A stretch of 64,000 bases of DNA from Paenibacillus sp. FJAT-29882 (GCF_001510645.1 NZ_LMVB01000002.1:124001-188000), one strand, 5' to 3'. Shown: positions 34,919-43,869, counted from the stretch's first letter. Notes: generated by a model from the sequence alone, not told the origin. A program made the numbers and translations.

Positions 34919-35815
34919 CTATTCTTTCACTGATCCAATATTCACACCTTTTACAAAATGCTTTTGGATAAATGGATAGATCATAATAATGGGTGCTACA
35001 ACTAGAATAATGGTTGCCATCTTTAATGAATCACCGGTAACCGTAATTTTTTCTAATGCTGCATATGCACCTGAGTTTCTAAGTAATGCATCTGCCATTG
35101 CTTGTTGTCTCGTTAACATTTCCTGTAATAGAGTTGCAAGTGGCTTTAATTCAGGATTTCTTACATAGAACGATCCTGAGAACCAATCATTCCAATGGGC
35201 AACCGCATTAAATAATCCTATTGTTGCGATAACCGGTTTACTCATCGGCAAGATAATCTTCAAGAAAATTTGAAATTCACTACAGCCATCAATTCTAGCC
35301 GCTTCTTCAATACTATCTGGTATCGCCTGAAAAAACGTCTTCATAATTAAAATATTCCATACACTATAAAGGCTTGGGATAATATAAACCCAGATTGTAT
35401 TTGTTAAATGGAGTTCCGTTAATACTAAATAATAAGGAACGATTCCACCGCTAAATAACATTGTAAAAAAGATAAAAAATGTGATGACCTTTCTACCAGG
35501 TAATGTTTTCGTTTTAAGTGCGTAAGCCGCCATTGCCGTTAAAAATACACTAATGATCGTTCCTACTACTGTTCTGAATAAACTAATTCCAAGTGCATTT
35601 AAGATGGATGATTGTTGAAATACCTCGATATAATTCCCAAAGCTAAACTCTCTAGGGAAAAAGTAAATTCCGCCTCTTTGCGCATCGGTTCCTTCATTTA
35701 ACGATAGAGCTAAAATATTTAAAAAAGGAAGAATAATAGATAAGCAAAGCAGAGCCACGATAACGATATTGAAAGTTTTAAAAAACCGCCATGTTTTATC
35801 ATGCTCGTTGAACAT
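34919..35815 (-). CDS. ABC transporter permease, LplC/YtcP type
   Basis: 298 residues, six helices. The EAA loop that contacts the ATPase is EEAARIDGCSEFQIFLKIILP (quoted as EEAARIDGCSEFQ). It belongs to the CUT1 carbohydrate-importer permeases that pair with large LplA-type lipoproteins. Separated from the binding-protein gene by 125 bp containing repeat B4, then tightly linked to the phosphoesterase, MATE and DeoR genes. Confidence 0.9.
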   Translation of the reverse strand: MFNEHDKTWRFFKTFNIVIVALLCLSIILPFLNILALSLNEGTDAQRGGIYFFPREFSFGNYIEVFQQSSILNALGISLFRTVVGTIISVFLTAMAAYALKTKTLPGRKVITFFIFFTMLFSGGIVPYYLVLTELHLTNTIWVYIIPSLYSVWNILIMKTFFQAIPDSIEEAARIDGCSEFQIFLKIILPMSKPVIATIGLFNAVAHWNDWFSGSFYVRNPELKPLATLLQEMLTRQQAMADALLRNSGAYAALEKITVTGDSLKMATIILVVAPIIMIYPFIQKHFVKGVNIGSVKE

Positions 35816-35839
35816 GTGAATTCCTCCTTTATTAAAGCA

Positions 35840-35934
35840 AGAGGGTGTCCCAAAAGGGTCTGACTTCGCACTCTATACACTGTATATAGTCGTTAGAGGG
35901 GTCTGACCCTTTCCTTATGGGAGAGCCCCTTTTA
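35840..35934. repeat. Family B MITE-like repeat, copy B4, inside the ABC operon
   Basis: AGAGGGTGTCCCAAAAGGG at one end and CCCTTTCCTTATGGGAGAGC at the other form the terminal inverted repeat; GTCTGACT/GTCTGACC inside are direct. About 95 bp, the shortest family B copy. It fills the junction between the binding-protein and second permease genes and could act as an attenuating hairpin. Confidence 0.8.
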
Positions 35935-35940
35935 TTAGTT

Positions 35941-37635
35941 TTAGAATCTAATTGTCGTACCTTCTTTTTCTTTCTTTTCAATCAGCTTGATATATTCATT
36001 TAATCCTGACTTTTCAAGCAATTCTTTTGAGTCTTGTAAGATTTGTGCTGCTTCTTTCTCTGACTTACTATAGTAAGCACGTAATAAATTTTCATTGTAC
36101 GTATCGAGAGCAATGTTTAAATTGTCACCATTTTCAAGTTCGAAAATAAATGATTTAGGTGTTGATCCGTCAATTACTTGTGCATTTTTTAATCTTTCAT
36201 CATAATTCCACATCTCAATGATTTTTTCCGCAGCTTGTGTATCTTCACCAGCAACTCTTGCACCGTATTCAAATTCACCAAAGTCTGCCATATTATCAAT
36301 GTCTGTATAGCCAAGATGTTCTGCCCAATATGAACCCGCTCCTCTGAAACCAAGTTTCGCAGCTTGTGCAGGATCGTTTTCTTTTAATTCTAAAACTTCT
36401 TTCTTAACAATTGGATTACCCTTTTCATCTAACGTGTAGTCTCTTCCTTCGATTCCATATTGGCTTAATAATTTACCTTCACGACTTGCTAAAAAGTCAG
36501 CTAATTTTACAATATCTTCTGGATACTCAGTTGTTTTCGGGATTGACCAACCAGCATATCCTGATTTATACGTTAATTGCATTTGATAATCGCCTTCAAC
36601 TGTATCGATCGGTCCAAGCGGAACATATTTCATATCGTTATTTTGAACAACATAGTTATGCATATCAGCTACAATTCCAAATGATTTGTTGACAATACCT
36701 TCTTTTGCTCGATTTTCTTCCATTGTAAAGAATTCTGGATGAAGAAGATTCTCTGCTAATAAATCCCTGACAAAGTTAACACGCTTTAAACCATAACCTG
36801 TTTGAGCCTCATGCTTAATTTTCCCATCTTCATCTTTTAAGAATTTCTCTCCAGTTTCACCTGACCATACAAGATCATTGAAAATAAAGTCTCTGTCAGC
36901 TCCACCCCATGCAGTTGGACCAATCGGTGTTACCGGCTTTCCATTCTCATCTTTAAAATTACCTTCTTTAATCTTCACGGCTAAGTCACGTAATTCTTCC
37001 GTTGTATCGATTTCCATCGGATCAATCCCTAATTGATCGACAATCTCTTTTAAAATATAAGGTCCACCAACATATTTACGTTTAACAGTACCAGGCTCAC
37101 GAGCCATTGACATATGAGCGAAGTAACTTGCACCTTTAAATTCATCTCTAAACATAATATTGTCTTTCGTATCTTTTGGTAGGTAACCTTCTTCAAAATA
37201 TTTACTATAAATCTCTGTTTCTTTCAACATCGGTGTTAAATCATGGAACATCCCTTCACGACCAGCTTTTAATAATATTTGCATCTCAGGTCGTCCACTA
37301 TGATCCAAGTAATAAGCAACGAAATCAGGTAAATCTCCTGATGCTAACCCTGTAGTCAATGCCTCAGTCGAATCTTCAACTGTAATCCCTTGTAATTCTA
37401 ATGTAATCCCTGTTTTTTTCTTTAATTCTGCAGCGATTTCAGGGTTCATTCCCGCTGAAACGTCGCCATCACTCATGAATACTAACCCTTTAATTGTTCG
37501 ATCTGCAATCCATGTATCAGGTGCACCCTCTGGCTTTTCATGATTCATTGTCTCTTTTGAATTATTCGAACAAGCGGTAAGTAACAGAATGCCTACTAAT
37601 AACAGTGTTAGTAACTTATATGACATCTTTTTCAT
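35941..37635 (-). CDS. Extracellular solute-binding lipoprotein, LplA type
   Basis: 564 residues. A lipoprotein signal peptide ends in the lipobox LLTAC, with the modified Cys at about residue 22. The rest is a large type-I binding protein of the family paired with LplB/LplC permeases. The frame begins further upstream at 37668, but the ATG at 37635 starts the signal peptide (MKKMSYKLLTLLL) and GGAGGG lies 13 nt before it. Substrate probably an oligosaccharide or sugar phosphodiester, unproven. Confidence 0.88.
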   Translation of the reverse strand: MKKMSYKLLTLLLVGILLLTACSNNSKETMNHEKPEGAPDTWIADRTIKGLVFMSDGDVSAGMNPEIAAELKKKTGITLELQGITVEDSTEALTTGLASGDLPDFVAYYLDHSGRPEMQILLKAGREGMFHDLTPMLKETEIYSKYFEEGYLPKDTKDNIMFRDEFKGASYFAHMSMAREPGTVKRKYVGGPYILKEIVDQLGIDPMEIDTTEELRDLAVKIKEGNFKDENGKPVTPIGPTAWGGADRDFIFNDLVWSGETGEKFLKDEDGKIKHEAQTGYGLKRVNFVRDLLAENLLHPEFFTMEENRAKEGIVNKSFGIVADMHNYVVQNNDMKYVPLGPIDTVEGDYQMQLTYKSGYAGWSIPKTTEYPEDIVKLADFLASREGKLLSQYGIEGRDYTLDEKGNPIVKKEVLELKENDPAQAAKLGFRGAGSYWAEHLGYTDIDNMADFGEFEYGARVAGEDTQAAEKIIEMWNYDERLKNAQVIDGSTPKSFIFELENGDNLNIALDTYNENLLRAYYSKSEKEAAQILQDSKELLEKSGLNEYIKLIEKKEKEGTTIRF

Positions 37636-37661
37636 AGTGAGTGTATTCCCTCCAATTTCAT

Positions 37662-38639
37662 TTACCATAATGATGTATTAAATTTCTTACTAGAAAAACG
37701 GTTAACTACTAACACAAGGATTAAACCTACAATCCCTTGCATCATTCCTACTGCTGTTGCATATCCAAATTGGCCACTTTGAAGCCCAGTGCGAATGACA
37801 TACGTATCAATAATTTCAGAAACCTCCGCATTTCCTGGTGTTTTTAATAAATAGATTTGATCGAATCCTGCAGATAAGATATTCCCTAACGATAAAATGA
37901 ATAAAATTAAAATCGTCGGTCTAATACCCGTTAATGTGATGTGCCAAATTTGTCTCCATCTATTTGCCCCATCAATGGCTGCGGCCTCATAAAGGCTAGG
38001 GCTAATCCCCATAATTGCGGCAAAATAAATGATAGAATTCCAACCAATATCCTTCCAAACATAGCTCCAAAACATGATAGAATGAAAACTCTCTTCTTCC
38101 ATTAAGAAGAACGTGCTACCATCACCTCCAAAGAACGAAATCACTTGATTTAGTAGTCCTGTGTTCGGCGCTAAAATACTTTGTAAGATCCCTACCACAA
38201 CAACCCATGATAAAAAGTGTGGCAAGTAGGTAATACTTTGAAAAAAGCTTCTTATTTTATTATTTTTAATTTCATTAAACATAAGTGCTAAAATAATCGG
38301 AAATGGCAATGCCAATATTAATTTCATCGAGCTGATGATGAGTGTATTTTTAATAAATGTCCAACTTTGAGGGTCGTTAAAAAATCGTTCAAAGTATTGG
38401 AAGCCAACCCAAGCACCACCAAAAAGTCCTGTATCAAATCGAAATTCCTTGAATGCCAATACCATACCAGCCATAGGTAAATAGGAGAAAATAATGAAGA
38501 ATATAATACAAGGTAAGAGCATGAAATATTGTGCACGATGCTGCCAGATATTTTCATAGCTAAGCTTCATTGGCTTTACCTTGTGCTTTTTTTTCTTCTT
38601 AGGTGCTGTCTCAATATTGTTTCCAGATGTGATATCCAT
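37662..38639 (-). CDS. ABC transporter permease, LplB/YteP type
   Basis: 325 residues. A lysine-rich N-terminal tail (PKKKKKHKVKP) precedes six helices; the EAA loop reads YEAAAIDGANRWRQIWHITLP-like (here ITLTGIRP). Partner of the second permease at 34919. Stop codon is 26 bp before the binding-protein start. A long family A repeat lies immediately upstream, between it and the ATPase gene. Confidence 0.9.
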   Translation of the reverse strand: MDITSGNNIETAPKKKKKHKVKPMKLSYENIWQHRAQYFMLLPCIIFFIIFSYLPMAGMVLAFKEFRFDTGLFGGAWVGFQYFERFFNDPQSWTFIKNTLIISSMKLILALPFPIILALMFNEIKNNKIRSFFQSITYLPHFLSWVVVVGILQSILAPNTGLLNQVISFFGGDGSTFFLMEEESFHSIMFWSYVWKDIGWNSIIYFAAIMGISPSLYEAAAIDGANRWRQIWHITLTGIRPTILILFILSLGNILSAGFDQIYLLKTPGNAEVSEIIDTYVIRTGLQSGQFGYATAVGMMQGIVGLILVLVVNRFSSKKFNTSLW

Positions 38640-38682
38640 TCAACTAACTCCTCCTTTCTAACCCTCTTTTGATTTTTTCGTA

Positions 38683-39090
38683 AAATAAAGTGAAACTTCG
38701 ATCAGTGGAGGGGCTTCATCCCCCACTGATTATTAGTCCCGTTCTAGTGTCGCTAAATCTTCGATAAAGCGATACTACGAACCCGATTCAATCACAGACT
38801 AAACAACGTCTGTGTGACCCACATCCTGTGACTTTTGAAGACCACAAAGGTAAGTTTCACTGTATCTCACCAATCGGGCTTTTTCATAAAAAAGTGAGGC
38901 GACTGCCCAGCCCCGACAAGCATAAGATGGAATACGGCGTGGCGTAGTTTGCCACAGAGTATTACAGCTTATGACCTCAGACAGGCTAGGAGCCGCAACT
39001 AGATTGGGCAGTTGTCCCCCACCTACGCTTCTTCGATTCCTCTAAGCCTGGAGGTGGGGTCTTGACTTTCCGTTAATGCGGAATAAACGA
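38683..39090. repeat. Family A structured repeat, longest copy A3
   Basis: About 400 bp. It contains the outer GTGAAACTT/AAGTTTCAC pair, ATCAGTGG/CCACTGAT, TAGTGTCGCT/AGCGATACTA, CACAGAC/GTCTGTG, then the ACCCGATT/AATCGGG pairing. The inner structured domain (38895-39014) follows, then the right-end hairpin CCCCCACCT...AGGTGGGG, and the tail CCGTTAATGCGGAATAAA. The 15-bp inner stem of A1 is present with two mismatches. It splits the ATPase gene from the rest of the ABC operon. Confidence 0.85.
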
Positions 39091-39235
39091 GATTCGTTAA
39101 TAAAATTCAGTTGGTGAATACGAGTACTGAATGATTCGTTCTTTAGTTGACCTAAGGTACTTCCACTCGAAAGAAAATATGTGACTGATGTGCATCAGGT
39201 GTAACAGTCCATTGATCGTTTCCTAATTAGTCGTT

Positions 39236-40378
39236 TTAAATAGCGACAACTTTTTCATCTTTGTTCATTCCTACCGGATTTAATTCGATTCGTTCTGTTG
39301 TTTCTTTATCAAAAAAGTGAATGTTTTCAAAATCAAAGGTCATTTCAATTGATTGACCTGTTTCAAATGGCTCCATCGCATCCACTTTGGCAATTAGTGC
39401 TTTTTCATTTAATTTCACATGTAATATGATTTCAGAACCTGTTAACTCTGCTAATTCAACATTTGTTTTAAAGTCAAATTTTCTGTTACTTTGTTCATGT
39501 TTATCAGATCGTCTAATATGTTCAGGTCGAACCCCGACAACTAGGCTTTTATTTAGATAGCCTATTGCTTTTAAATGATTAATTTGTTCGCTTGGGAGTG
39601 GAATAATCATCCCTACGACATCTAGTCCAGCTTCTGTTAACGTACCTTCAATAAAATTCATCGCAGGGGCACCAATGAAACTACCAACAAAGATATTGTT
39701 TGGTTTTGCATAGATTTCTCGAGGTGTTCCTACTTGTTGAATGACACCATCCTTTAATACGACAATTCTAGATGCCATCGTCATTGCTTCCGTTTGATCA
39801 TGGGTAACATATATCGTTGTTGTTTTTAATTCTTTATGAAGTTTCGTAATTTCAGCACGCATTTGCGTTCTTAATTTGGCATCAAGATTAGAAAGCGGCT
39901 CGTCCATTAAGAATACTTTCGCATCTCGTACGATCGCTCTACCAAGGGCTACACGTTGTCTTTGACCACCAGATAAAGCCTTTGGTTTTCGTTCTAACAA
40001 AGATTCAATATCTAAAATTTTGGCTGCTTTATGTACACGTTCATTGATTTCTTTTTTTGGTACCTTTCTTAACTTTAAAGAAAAAGCCATATTGCCAAAT
40101 ACAGTCATATGTGGATATAACGCATAGTTCTGGAAAACCATCGCAATATCTCTGTCTTTCGGATGGAGATTATTTACTACCTTGTCATCTATGAGAAGTT
40201 CACCGCCACTAATACTTTCTAGACCGGCTATCATTCTTAATGTTGTCGATTTCCCACAACCTGATGGTCCAACAAATACAATAAACTCTTCATCATTTAT
40301 GGTTAAATTAAAGTCTTTAACTGCTTTTACGCCGCCACTATACTCTTTAGAAAGATTACGTATAAGTAATTTAGCCAT
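39236..40378 (-). CDS. Carbohydrate ABC transporter ATPase, UgpC/MsmX type
   Basis: 380 residues. Walker A GPSGCGKST (about 37-45), Q-loop QNYALYPHM, signature LSGGQRQRVALGRA (about 135), Walker B VFLMDEPLSNLDAKLR and the switch His in YVTHDQTEAM. The C-terminal OB-fold regulatory domain (about 240-370) has VGVRPEHIRRSD. Energises CUT1 sugar importers; the neighbouring permeases are the natural partners. The tail is about 10 residues longer than usual. Confidence 0.93.
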   Translation of the reverse strand: MAKLLIRNLSKEYSGGVKAVKDFNLTINDEEFIVFVGPSGCGKSTTLRMIAGLESISGGELLIDDKVVNNLHPKDRDIAMVFQNYALYPHMTVFGNMAFSLKLRKVPKKEINERVHKAAKILDIESLLERKPKALSGGQRQRVALGRAIVRDAKVFLMDEPLSNLDAKLRTQMRAEITKLHKELKTTTIYVTHDQTEAMTMASRIVVLKDGVIQQVGTPREIYAKPNNIFVGSFIGAPAMNFIEGTLTEAGLDVVGMIIPLPSEQINHLKAIGYLNKSLVVGVRPEHIRRSDKHEQSNRKFDFKTNVELAELTGSEIILHVKLNEKALIAKVDAMEPFETGQSIEMTFDFENIHFFDKETTERIELNPVGMNKDEKVVAI

Positions 40379-40583
40379 GTTGCCTCCTAAACAAGCTTTT
40401 TTATTCTCTTTTTCGTTTTGTTTTGCTTTTGTTTACTTTTACAATTTACCAATCAAACATTAAGTAAATATTTTGATAATGTAAAAGATTCATTAATCTA
40501 TTTGTTAATCCAACATCGGCCAGTTCATAGATTTACCGTAAGAAGCATTTTTTCATTGGATCGATTCGCTACTCAAATTTCCT

Positions 40584-40640
40584 CATAAAGTGGAACTTCA
40601 ATCAGCGTGGGAGATTACTCCCGTTAATGCGGAATAAATA
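40584..40640. repeat. Family A repeat, minimal copy A4
   Basis: ATAAAGTGGAACTTCAATCAG is joined almost directly to the tail CCCGTTAATGCGGAATAAA; everything between is deleted. It shows the two termini of the family. Confidence 0.7.
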
Positions 40641-40682
40641 CGAAAGAAGCAGGGCAATCTAAGATGCCCTGCTTCTTTCATA
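40641..40682. terminator. Strong hairpin, terminator-like
   Basis: GAAAGAAGCAGGGCA (about 40642-40656) pairs with TGCCCTGCTTCTTTC (about 40666-40680), 15 bp perfect. No gene ends immediately next to it, so it may belong to a lost gene or to the adjoining repeat. Confidence 0.6.
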
Positions 40683-41029
40683 TTTATATTCTTGTGATCA
40701 CCAAAGAGGTCGTCCAAAGGGAGAGAATATCTTAAAGAGAAAATGACGTTTCTTCGTACGCACTAAGCGTCCCCTTAGACTGAAACACACCATGATCAGA
40801 AGGTAGTGCTTTATTAAGATAGCATTTACATCATGAATGTCATCTTCAATATCCCCTTCTTCCATTGCTCGACTAGTTTCTTAAACGAATGTAGTTCTTG
40901 TGGTTACATTCTTCGTTCAGCCTTTGATCTGATAAAAATTATTACATTACATAAAACATTCCCTTCCTTTCATAAATTAAATTATGTTAAAATAACGTTC
41001 ACACTAAAATAAAGTGCTATTTTTCAGAT
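40683..41029. other. Intergenic stretch, possible relic
   Basis: About 345 bp. On the minus strand a 56-codon frame starts at about 40861 (MEEGDIEDDIHDVN...), and an overlapping frame reads ALPSDHGVFQSKGTLSAYEE. The two frames look like one ancestral coding sequence with a shift, but I cannot name the family and there is no ribosome binding site. Confidence 0.3.
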
Positions 41030-41204
41030 AAAGTGAAACTACGAACCCGATTGGTTCAACTAAACCTCTGCTTACGCATCGGTAAGTTTCACTTTATCTC
41101 ACCTATCGGGGCTTTACAGGCTGTTTATCCCCCACCTATTTTCCTTGATTTTCTCACTAAAATGGAATTGGGGGTATTACAGCCTGTTAAACCGGGGTAA
41201 ATTG
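41030..41204. repeat. Family A repeat, medium copy A5
   Basis: AAAGTGAAACTACGAACCCG with AAGTTTCACTTT closing the outer stem, ACCCGATTGG against CCTATCGGG, and a stem ACAGGCTGT (about 41118-41126) / ACAGCCTGT. That last stem replaces the CTGCCCA/TGGGCAG of the long copies, so pairing is kept while sequence changed. Its right end reaches into the leader of the DUF969 gene. Confidence 0.75.
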
Positions 41205-41225
41205 CACCTAAGGAGATGGAGTTAT

Positions 41226-41915
41226 ATGGTATTGATTGGCGTTGCCTTAATTATTATAGGCTTTGCAATAAGGTTAAATCCGCTAGTTGTCGTGACAGTA
41301 TCCGGTTTGGTGACTGGCTTAATTGCAGGTCTACCGATCGTGGACATTATTACGCAATTTGGGGAAGCATTTACAACGAATCGTTATATGTCGATTTTAC
41401 TCGTAACCCTTCCGGTAATTGGACTATTAGAGAGAAGTGGCTTACAAAATCAAGCTGGACATCTCGTTTCAAAAATTAAAGCAGCGACGGCCGGTCGAAT
41501 TATCACTATTTATTTACTTTGTCGTGAAGTTGGGGCTGCTCTCGGATTACTTAGTATTGGTGGGCACCCTCAAACTGTACGTCCTCTACTAGCACCGATG
41601 GCTGAAGGAGCTGCCAAGGCAAAATATGGGGAAGTTCCAGAGGAAGATCGGGAAGAAATTCGCGCACATGCGGCAGCTGCTGATAATATCGGCCTATTTT
41701 TCGGCGAGGATATATTTGTAGCAGTTGGAGCGATTTTATTAATGAAGGGTTTCTTTGATCAAAATGGAATTGAAGCAGATCCAATTTCAATGGCGCTTTG
41801 GGGAATCCCTACAGCGATTTTCGCCTTAATTGTTCATTCAATTAGACTTTACTTGTTTGATAAAAAGCTCGATCGAAAATTAGGTTCAAAAGCTAAGAAG
41901 GATGTGATCGGATGA
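41226..41915 (+). CDS. DUF969 family membrane protein
   Basis: 229 residues, about six helices, starting MVLIGVALIIIGFAIRLNPL, with the conserved LCREVGAALGLLSIGGHPQT and ADNIGLFFGEDIFVAVG segments. It always pairs with DUF979 and often with pyrrolidone carboxylate peptidase; together they look like a two-component permease. The frame is open to 41145 through the repeat, but AAGGAG before ATG 41226 marks the start. Confidence 0.88.
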   Translation: MVLIGVALIIIGFAIRLNPLVVVTVSGLVTGLIAGLPIVDIITQFGEAFTTNRYMSILLVTLPVIGLLERSGLQNQAGHLVSKIKAATAGRIITIYLLCREVGAALGLLSIGGHPQTVRPLLAPMAEGAAKAKYGEVPEEDREEIRAHAAAADNIGLFFGEDIFVAVGAILLMKGFFDQNGIEADPISMALWGIPTAIFALIVHSIRLYLFDKKLDRKLGSKAKKDVIG

Positions 41916-42874
41916 TTTTTTCAGTTGAATTTATTTATATTATAATGGGAATCATCGGATTGTGTTGTTCCTTATATACTTTTGCTGATAAAGCGAACCC
42001 TCGTCGCCTTTTATCTGGATTATTTTATTTCATCTACTCCATCACTCTATTATTCGGAAGTGTTATCCCACCATTTTATATTGGATTAATGGTTATTTTG
42101 ATGGTACTTATCGTTGGAATGGGTGGACTTCGCAAAGGTCAATATGGTGAATCATCCGATCAACAACGAGAAACACAACGTAAACGTTTAGGTAGTTGGT
42201 TATTCTTACCTGCACTACTTATTCCCATCTTAACAGTTGCCGGAGCAAAGGGCTTTGAAGGAGTAAAAATTGGTTCCTTATTTATTTTTGATCCCAAAAA
42301 TACAACATTGGTAGCATTGGGTGTTGCCTGTTTGATTGCGATAATAACAGCAATGATGTTAACAAAAAACACCCCACAAACAGCGATAAAGGAATCTCGC
42401 CGCCTTTTAGAAGCGATCGGCTGGGCAGTTGTATTGCCACAGCTTTTAGCAACATTAGGTACAATTTTTACACAAGCTGGAGTCGGAACAGTTGTATCTG
42501 ATGTCGTGACTCAGTTCATTCCGGAAAACTCTTTATTTATGATCGTTTTTGTATTCTGTATTGGAATGGCACTATTTACGATGATTATGGGAAATGCATT
42601 TGCAGCGTTTCCAGTAATGGCTGCAGGCATTGCTGTGCCATTTTTAATTACTCAATTTGACGCAAATCCGAATCACATTGCTGCAATCTCTATGTTTGCT
42701 GGTTATTGTGGAACACTAATGACTCCCATGGCAGCAAATTTCAATATCGTCCCTGCCGCCTTATTAGATTTGAAGGATAAAAATCATGTCATCCGTGTAC
42801 AAATTCCAACAGCATTAATCGTGCTTGCATTCAATATTATACTTATGTATTTACTTGTAAAATTGGAGGTCTAA
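41912..42874 (+). CDS. DUF979 family membrane protein
   Basis: 320 residues with about nine helices. GNAFAAFPVMAAGIAVPFL and FAGYCGTLMTPMAANFNIVPAALLDLKD (quoted in part: GYCGTLMTPMAANFNIVP) are family landmarks and look like a substrate-binding core of ion-transporter-like permeases. Overlaps DUF969 by 4 nt and pcp by 1 nt. Likely transports pyroglutamate or pyroglutamyl peptides, inferred from the partner gene. Confidence 0.88.
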   Translation: MIFSVEFIYIIMGIIGLCCSLYTFADKANPRRLLSGLFYFIYSITLLFGSVIPPFYIGLMVILMVLIVGMGGLRKGQYGESSDQQRETQRKRLGSWLFLPALLIPILTVAGAKGFEGVKIGSLFIFDPKNTTLVALGVACLIAIITAMMLTKNTPQTAIKESRRLLEAIGWAVVLPQLLATLGTIFTQAGVGTVVSDVVTQFIPENSLFMIVFVFCIGMALFTMIMGNAFAAFPVMAAGIAVPFLITQFDANPNHIAAISMFAGYCGTLMTPMAANFNIVPAALLDLKDKNHVIRVQIPTALIVLAFNIILMYLLVKLEV

Positions 42875-43524
42875 TGATGAGAAAAAAGGTATTAGTAACC
42901 GGCTTCGATCCATTTGGTAAGGATACAATAAATCCAGCTCTAGAAGCAGTCAAGCAATTAGAAGGTGTTATCATAGATGACGTGGAGATTGTAACTCAAG
43001 TAGTGCCCACTGTCTTTCATGATTCAATCAAAGCTGCGATAAAAGCGATTGAATCATATAAGCCTGATGTAGTCATTTGTGTTGGCCAAGCAGGGGGACG
43101 TACACAAATAACCCCCGAGCGAATCGCCATTAATGTCGATGATGCACGAATTCCAGATAATCAGAAAAAACAACCGATTGATGAACCTATTTCAGAGGAC
43201 GGCCCAGCTGCATATTGGTCAACTTTGCCGATCAAACGGATGGTTCATCAGATGAGGAAAGACGGAGTCCCAGCTTCCGTTTCCAATACTGCAGGGACTT
43301 TTGTTTGTAACCATCTATTTTATGGATTAATGCACTATTTAACTAATCATGCACCACAAATACGTGGCGGCTTTATCCATATTCCATATATTCCAGAGCA
43401 GACGATTGAAAATGGTTCTCCTAGTTTAAGTCTTGACGTTATTGTGCGTGGGCTCAAAACCGCAGCAGTCATTGCAGCTACTGAAAAAGAGGATATTCGA
43501 GAAATTGGTGGTACAATTCACTAA
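42874..43524 (+). CDS. pcp: Pyrrolidone-carboxylate peptidase
   Basis: 216 residues, peptidase family C15, removing N-terminal pyroglutamate from peptides. The catalytic residues are visible: Glu in TPERIAINVDDARIPDN (about 80), Cys in SNTAGTFVCNHLFYG (about 144) and His in GGFIHIPYIPEQ (about 168). N-terminal VLVTGFDPFGKDTINPA is the S1 pocket loop. Start ATG overlaps the previous stop as TAATG with GGAGG upstream, so translation is coupled. Confidence 0.96.
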   Translation: MMRKKVLVTGFDPFGKDTINPALEAVKQLEGVIIDDVEIVTQVVPTVFHDSIKAAIKAIESYKPDVVICVGQAGGRTQITPERIAINVDDARIPDNQKKQPIDEPISEDGPAAYWSTLPIKRMVHQMRKDGVPASVSNTAGTFVCNHLFYGLMHYLTNHAPQIRGGFIHIPYIPEQTIENGSPSLSLDVIVRGLKTAAVIAATEKEDIREIGGTIH

Positions 43525-43563
43525 TCTCTCATTTTGATACGAGCTAAATCTTACTTATATTTA

Positions 43564-43687
43564 AAGGGAGTCACATAAGGGTCTGACCTCACACTCTAAA
43601 TCAGTATGTAGTGTCTCATACACGTATCTTTTACTGTATTTAGTTGTTGCGGGGTCTGACCCTTTGCTTTTTGGGACATCCTCTTTT
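43564..43687. repeat. Family B MITE-like repeat, copy B5
   Basis: AAAGGGAGTCACATAAGGGTCTG (start) and GTCTGACCCTTTGC with TTTTGGGACATCCTCTTTT (end). Inside, TAGTTGTTGC is shared with copy B1. It lies 40 bp after the pcp stop and may serve as its transcription terminator. Confidence 0.8.
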
Positions 43688-43835
43688 TTCTTCGACAACC
43701 CTTTAGACTTACGAAAAGCTCTTGTGAGAAAGACAATCTATCATCTATGAAATGAAAGCCATTTGAAGTCCCCGCCAAGCAAATTGTGCCAGTTATCATT
43801 ATGTCGAAATTTGAATTACAGAAACCTTTGCAAAT

Positions 43836-43849
43836 GTAAGCGTTTTCTA
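43836..43849 (+). promoter_or_regulatory. Candidate cre site without an obvious client gene
   Basis: TGTAAGCGTTTTCT matches the CcpA cre consensus TGWAANCGNTNWCA at 13 of 14 positions. The only following frame is a doubtful 52-residue one at 43870, so it may be left over from a lost catabolic gene. Confidence 0.5.
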
Positions 43850-43869
43850 TTAAAATCATTAATAGGCGG

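Noticed and set aside
41145-41225. 27-codon N-terminal extension of the DUF969 protein
   Set aside because: The extension is encoded by the right end of repeat A5; the ribosome binding site AAGGAG fits ATG 41226 and the family start.
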